Assembly: GCA_002409975.1 (NCBI GenBank)
Contig: DHOO01000073.1
Span: 1 to 7,034, forward strand
Length of the DNA stretch: 7,034 bases
Origin: Firmicutes bacterium UBA5388
Lineage (GTDB): Bacteria > Bacillota > UBA4882 > UBA10575
Reading direction: 5' to 3'
Below, in pieces: positions 4,815 through 7,034 of this stretch (the stretch's first letter is position 1; every line of letters begins with the position of its first letter). The position numbers and the translations under genes are program-made. Under the pieces are notes generated by a model. That model saw only the letters and a program-made list of their open reading frames with translations, did no database searches and had not been told where the DNA came from.

Positions 4815-5951
4815 TTAGCTGATTTCCTGATGCGCTTCTTTTAGTTTTTCAATAATCGGTATGTTCTGCGGACAAGACTGTTCACAAGCCCCGCACTCGA
4901 CGCACTGGGAAACATCATTTGCTTTGGTGACAAGTTTTTGATAGTTGCTAGCCGATTGATCTCTATTGTTATAAATAAAAACATTATTATAATAAGCAAA
5001 AATCCTGGGAATTGCCACCCCTTGCGGACACGGGAGACAGTACTCACAGCCTGTGCAAAAAACCTTAGTTTTGCTCTTATATAAGTCTTTAACTTTCCTG
5101 ACCAAGTTTAACTCTTCCTCAGACATAACATTCGGTTCGGCTTCCGCAAAAATGCGAATATTATCTTTAAGCTGTTCCATGGTACTGACTCCGCTCAAAA
5201 TCACTGCCACTTCAGGGAAGTTATATAGCCAGCGAAATGCCCATTCAGCGGGAGAACGTTTCTCTGAAGCTTGCTCCCACAGAGCTAGCACATCAGTGGG
5301 TAAATTCTGTCCCAATTTACCACCTTTCAATGGTTCCATGATCACTACCGGAATCCCTTTCGCTCCAGCGTAACAAAGTCCCTCAACACCTGCCTGAATG
5401 TTTTCATCTAAGATATTGAGCTGAATTTGACACATATCCCACTGATAAGCATCAATTATTTCCTTGAAAACAGGTAGTTCATCGTGGAAAGAGAAACCAA
5501 GATGTTTAATCTTACCCACTGCGAGCATTTCTTCCAGAAATCTAATAACCTTTAGCTCTTTTACTGTCTGCCACCATTTGGCATTAAGGGCATGGAGAAG
5601 ATAAAAATCAACATAATCCACTTGTAATCTGGCGAGTTGCTCATCAAGTAACCGCTCCAAATCCTGGTAGCTCTTAACATGCCATAGAGGCAGTTTTGTT
5701 GCCAGTTTTGTTTTTTCCCGGTAGCCTTCTTGCAAGGCCTTACCCACAATTACTTCACTGGCGCCCTCATGATAGTCATAGGCGGTATCAATATAAGTTA
5801 CCCCATGGTCAATGGCATATCTAATCATTTTGATCGCTTCGATTTCATCTACCTTCTCTGTCTCTCCTGTCTGCGCTTGGGGTAATCGCATGCAACCCAT
5901 GCCAAAAACTGAAGTTTTAAAACCAAGTTGTGCAAATTCTCTAGTACGCAT
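4815..5951 (-). CDS. Aldo/keto reductase with C-terminal two-cluster 4Fe-4S ferredoxin domain
   Basis: A complete 378-residue cytoplasmic enzyme. Residues 1-285 form the aldo/keto reductase barrel with the full catalytic tetrad Asp55 and Tyr60 (YIDTAYDYHEG), Lys86 (ATKLPLW) and His120 (FYLLH). Residues 290-378 form an iron-sulfur domain: Cys299, 302, 305 and 308 followed by Pro (CTGCEYCLPCPQG), and Cys350, 353, 356 and 360 followed by Pro (CVECGACEQSCPQN). This architecture is a well-known anaerobe family (COG1453-like) annotated as predicted oxidoreductase; the clusters would pass electrons between ferredoxin-type donors and the barrel. The natural substrate is not known. ATG at 5951 is preceded by a purine-rich GGAAGGGAAGAAAAG. 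It is separated from the upstream barrel gene by 122 bases carrying a 14-bp inverted repeat, and is followed by the HEAT-like gene. Confidence 0.93.
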   Translation of the reverse strand: MRTREFAQLGFKTSVFGMGCMRLPQAQTGETEKVDEIEAIKMIRYAIDHGVTYIDTAYDYHEGASEVIVGKALQEGYREKTKLATKLPLWHVKSYQDLERLLDEQLARLQVDYVDFYLLHALNAKWWQTVKELKVIRFLEEMLAVGKIKHLGFSFHDELPVFKEIIDAYQWDMCQIQLNILDENIQAGVEGLCYAGAKGIPVVIMEPLKGGKLGQNLPTDVLALWEQASEKRSPAEWAFRWLYNFPEVAVILSGVSTMEQLKDNIRIFAEAEPNVMSEEELNLVRKVKDLYKSKTKVFCTGCEYCLPCPQGVAIPRIFAYYNNVFIYNNRDQSASNYQKLVTKANDVSQCVECGACEQSCPQNIPIIEKLKEAHQEIS

Positions 5952-5977
5952 CTTTTCTTCCCTTCCTTAAATACTAA

Positions 5978-6038
5978 GGAATTGCATAATTGGTTAATTT
6001 AAGATTTAAATGAAGCCTCGAGGTAATTATGCAATTCC
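5978..6038. repeat. Perfect 14-bp inverted repeat between the barrel gene and the aldo/keto reductase gene
   Basis: GGAATTGCATAATT (5978-5991) is matched by AATTATGCAATTCC (6025-6038), all 14 pairs complementary, around a 33-base centre that itself holds the palindrome CCTCGAGG (6016-6023). A T-run follows the stem on neither strand, so it is not a standard intrinsic terminator. It could be a Rho-dependent or processing hairpin at the end of the barrel transcript, a paired operator for the reductase operon, or a small repeat element. Confidence 0.6.
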
Positions 6039-6073
6039 CTCAATACAAGTAAGTTATCACACCAAATTGAAAA

Positions 6074-7034
6074 CTAAAAATGAACACCAAGAGCTAATTC
6101 AAAGGAAAACCGCCGTTCGTTAAAAAAATAACTCCCATAGACCAGTAGATCGGAGACACCGACTCCAATCCCTGCCGAAGTCAATAAATTATCCCAATCC
6201 AACTTGTGACTTAGATTATCATATACTCCCGCATCAAAATAAAAGATCAACTCTGGAACAACACCATACTCACTCCAGCGGGGGAAATTGATCCGGAGTT
6301 CTAGATTATTAAGAGCTTTAATATAGCCATCAAACCGGTCCACTTCCACCCCTCTTACTCCCCCACCCAGTCCCCGGGTAAAATACGGATATTTACTATA
6401 ACCTCCGAGGGTAGTTCGACTCCTCACCGGAATATAATCTCCACAAAGCTGATCATACATCAAACACTCCCCTAGATAAATACTCAGGTCCCTGCCCTCT
6501 AAAAAAGTAATAAAACCAAGCAGGGTGCCATTAAACCTGGTGTAATCCGCGCCGGAGGAAGCATTGAACAAAGAAAGCGGTGCAAATTCCAGTGAAGTCT
6601 CCGCATGCCACCCTTGTTTAGACCAACATTCGCTATTGGTATCAACTCCGTTATAAACTAATCCAGCAAAAATTGAATTTTGCAGTCCGCCTTTACGGTC
6701 AGGCAAATCGGAAGCAAAGAGGAGGGCCTGGGGAGTGCGATCAGGACAGTGATCATCGTATCTACCATGATAAAAAAGAATCGCCTCTAAACTATTTCGT
6801 CCTCTCGTCGGGTCGTAGAGGAGACCCTGATTCAAACCCAGGCTCCACGTTAGGTTGGCGTTTTTATACAAAGCCAGGTTCGTCCCGTTTTGTGGAGGAA
6901 CATAAACCTTATGATCGATCTCTCGATAAAAACCAAAGGTTTCTAACCCCCCACCCAGACTTAAAAAATATCCTGTATCTACCCCCGCAAACAAAGGTGA
7001 GCCTGTACGCTTGAATACTAAGTCAAACCCCCAG
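6074..7034 (-). CDS. Omp85/BamA-like outer-membrane beta-barrel protein, C-terminal part (5' end outside window)
   Basis: The frame is open to the window edge (WGFDLVFKRTGSPLFAGVDT...), so this is the C-terminal 319-320 residues of a longer protein; the TTG at 6994 is not the start. The sequence alternates polar and aromatic/aliphatic residues in strand-length blocks, and ends in Phe (LALGVHF), the terminal aromatic used for barrel recognition. About 94 residues from the end it has GLGGGVRGVEVDRFDGY followed by KALNNLELRINFPR, matching the Omp85 barrel motif in which a conserved V-R-G lies in loop 6 and a 'N-x-E-L-R' strand follows. It also has ELIFYFDAGVY and SAGIGVGV, as in BamA/TamA and surface-antigen barrels. 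No POTRA domains are visible because they would lie upstream. It probably acts in the outer membrane in protein insertion, secretion or lipid handling; which one cannot be told. Confidence 0.82.
   Translation of the reverse strand, partial: WGFDLVFKRTGSPLFAGVDTGYFLSLGGGLETFGFYREIDHKVYVPPQNGTNLALYKNANLTWSLGLNQGLLYDPTRGRNSLEAILFYHGRYDDHCPDRTPQALLFASDLPDRKGGLQNSIFAGLVYNGVDTNSECWSKQGWHAETSLEFAPLSLFNASSGADYTRFNGTLLGFITFLEGRDLSIYLGECLMYDQLCGDYIPVRSRTTLGGYSKYPYFTRGLGGGVRGVEVDRFDGYIKALNNLELRINFPRWSEYGVVPELIFYFDAGVYDNLSHKLDWDNLLTSAGIGVGVSDLLVYGSYFFNERRFSFELALGVHF

Noticed and set aside
4841..5047. Second minus-strand frame inside the aldo/keto reductase gene (also 5561-5749)
   Set aside because: It overlaps, in another frame, the cysteine-rich and catalytic parts of an intact conserved enzyme.
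6992..6994. TTG as the start of the barrel protein
   Set aside because: The frame stays open to the window edge without a stop, and a 306-residue barrel alone without a signal peptide is not expected.
6673..7014. Plus-strand open frame opposite the barrel gene
   Set aside because: It lies fully antisense to a frame with clear Omp85 motifs and shows no motif or ribosome binding site of its own.
1..7034. CRISPR array, tRNA, rRNA, transposase or phage genes
   Set aside because: No regularly spaced repeats, cloverleaf-like segments, or transposase or phage protein patterns were seen on either strand.

Overview
The window carries seven protein-coding regions, all read from the minus strand, so transcription runs from the high-coordinate end to the low end. 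Strong AGGAGG-type ribosome binding sites, a textbook sigma-A promoter (TTGACA, 17 bp, TATATT), a GntR/HutC regulator, a PucR-type regulator fragment and an ECF-type transporter subunit all look like Firmicutes. The first gene, however, is an Omp85/BamA-type outer-membrane beta-barrel, which requires an outer membrane. The best reading is a diderm Firmicute (Negativicutes, Halanaerobiales or Limnochordia-like lineages come to mind). The exact lineage cannot be decided from this sequence.

Layout in the direction of transcription. (1) 7034-6074: the C-terminal part of an Omp85-like barrel whose 5' end lies outside the window. (2) 6073-5952: a spacer holding a perfect 14-bp inverted repeat. (3) 5951-4815: an aldo/keto reductase with a C-terminal two-cluster ferredoxin domain, followed 55 bases later by a small helical-repeat (HEAT-like) protein (4759-4130). 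These two probably form an operon. (4) 4129-3892: a spacer with a 12-bp palindrome and an extended -10 promoter for the next gene. (5) 3921/3891-2311: a nitrilase-superfamily protein made of two fused domains, the second lacking two of three catalytic residues. Its best start appears to be a rare ATT codon. (6) 2288-1929: the C-terminal HTH end of a PucR regulator with no N-terminal part, closed by a strong intrinsic terminator. (7) 1928-1586: about 340 bases without a gene, containing that terminator and the next promoter. (8) 1585-1: an operon of a GntR/HutC repressor, a small membrane protein resembling an ECF transporter S component, and the first 24 codons of a DhnA/LsrF-type class I aldolase that runs off the window.

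How the genes may work together. The last operon is the clearest unit. A metabolite-sensing repressor, whose own promoter carries an operator-like palindrome between -35 and -10, precedes an uptake subunit and a class I aldolase. This suggests import and cleavage of a sugar-like or phosphorylated-sugar-like compound. A second palindrome over a possible internal promoter may let the aldolase be controlled separately. The nitrilase and PucR fragment suggest a decayed nitrogen-compound (amide/nitrile/ureide) module in which the enzyme survives and its regulator has been truncated. No mobile element, CRISPR array or RNA gene was recognised. Nothing here is clearly an undescribed system; the most unusual items are the two-domain nitrilase with its ATT start and the uncharacterised GntR-ECF-aldolase operon.
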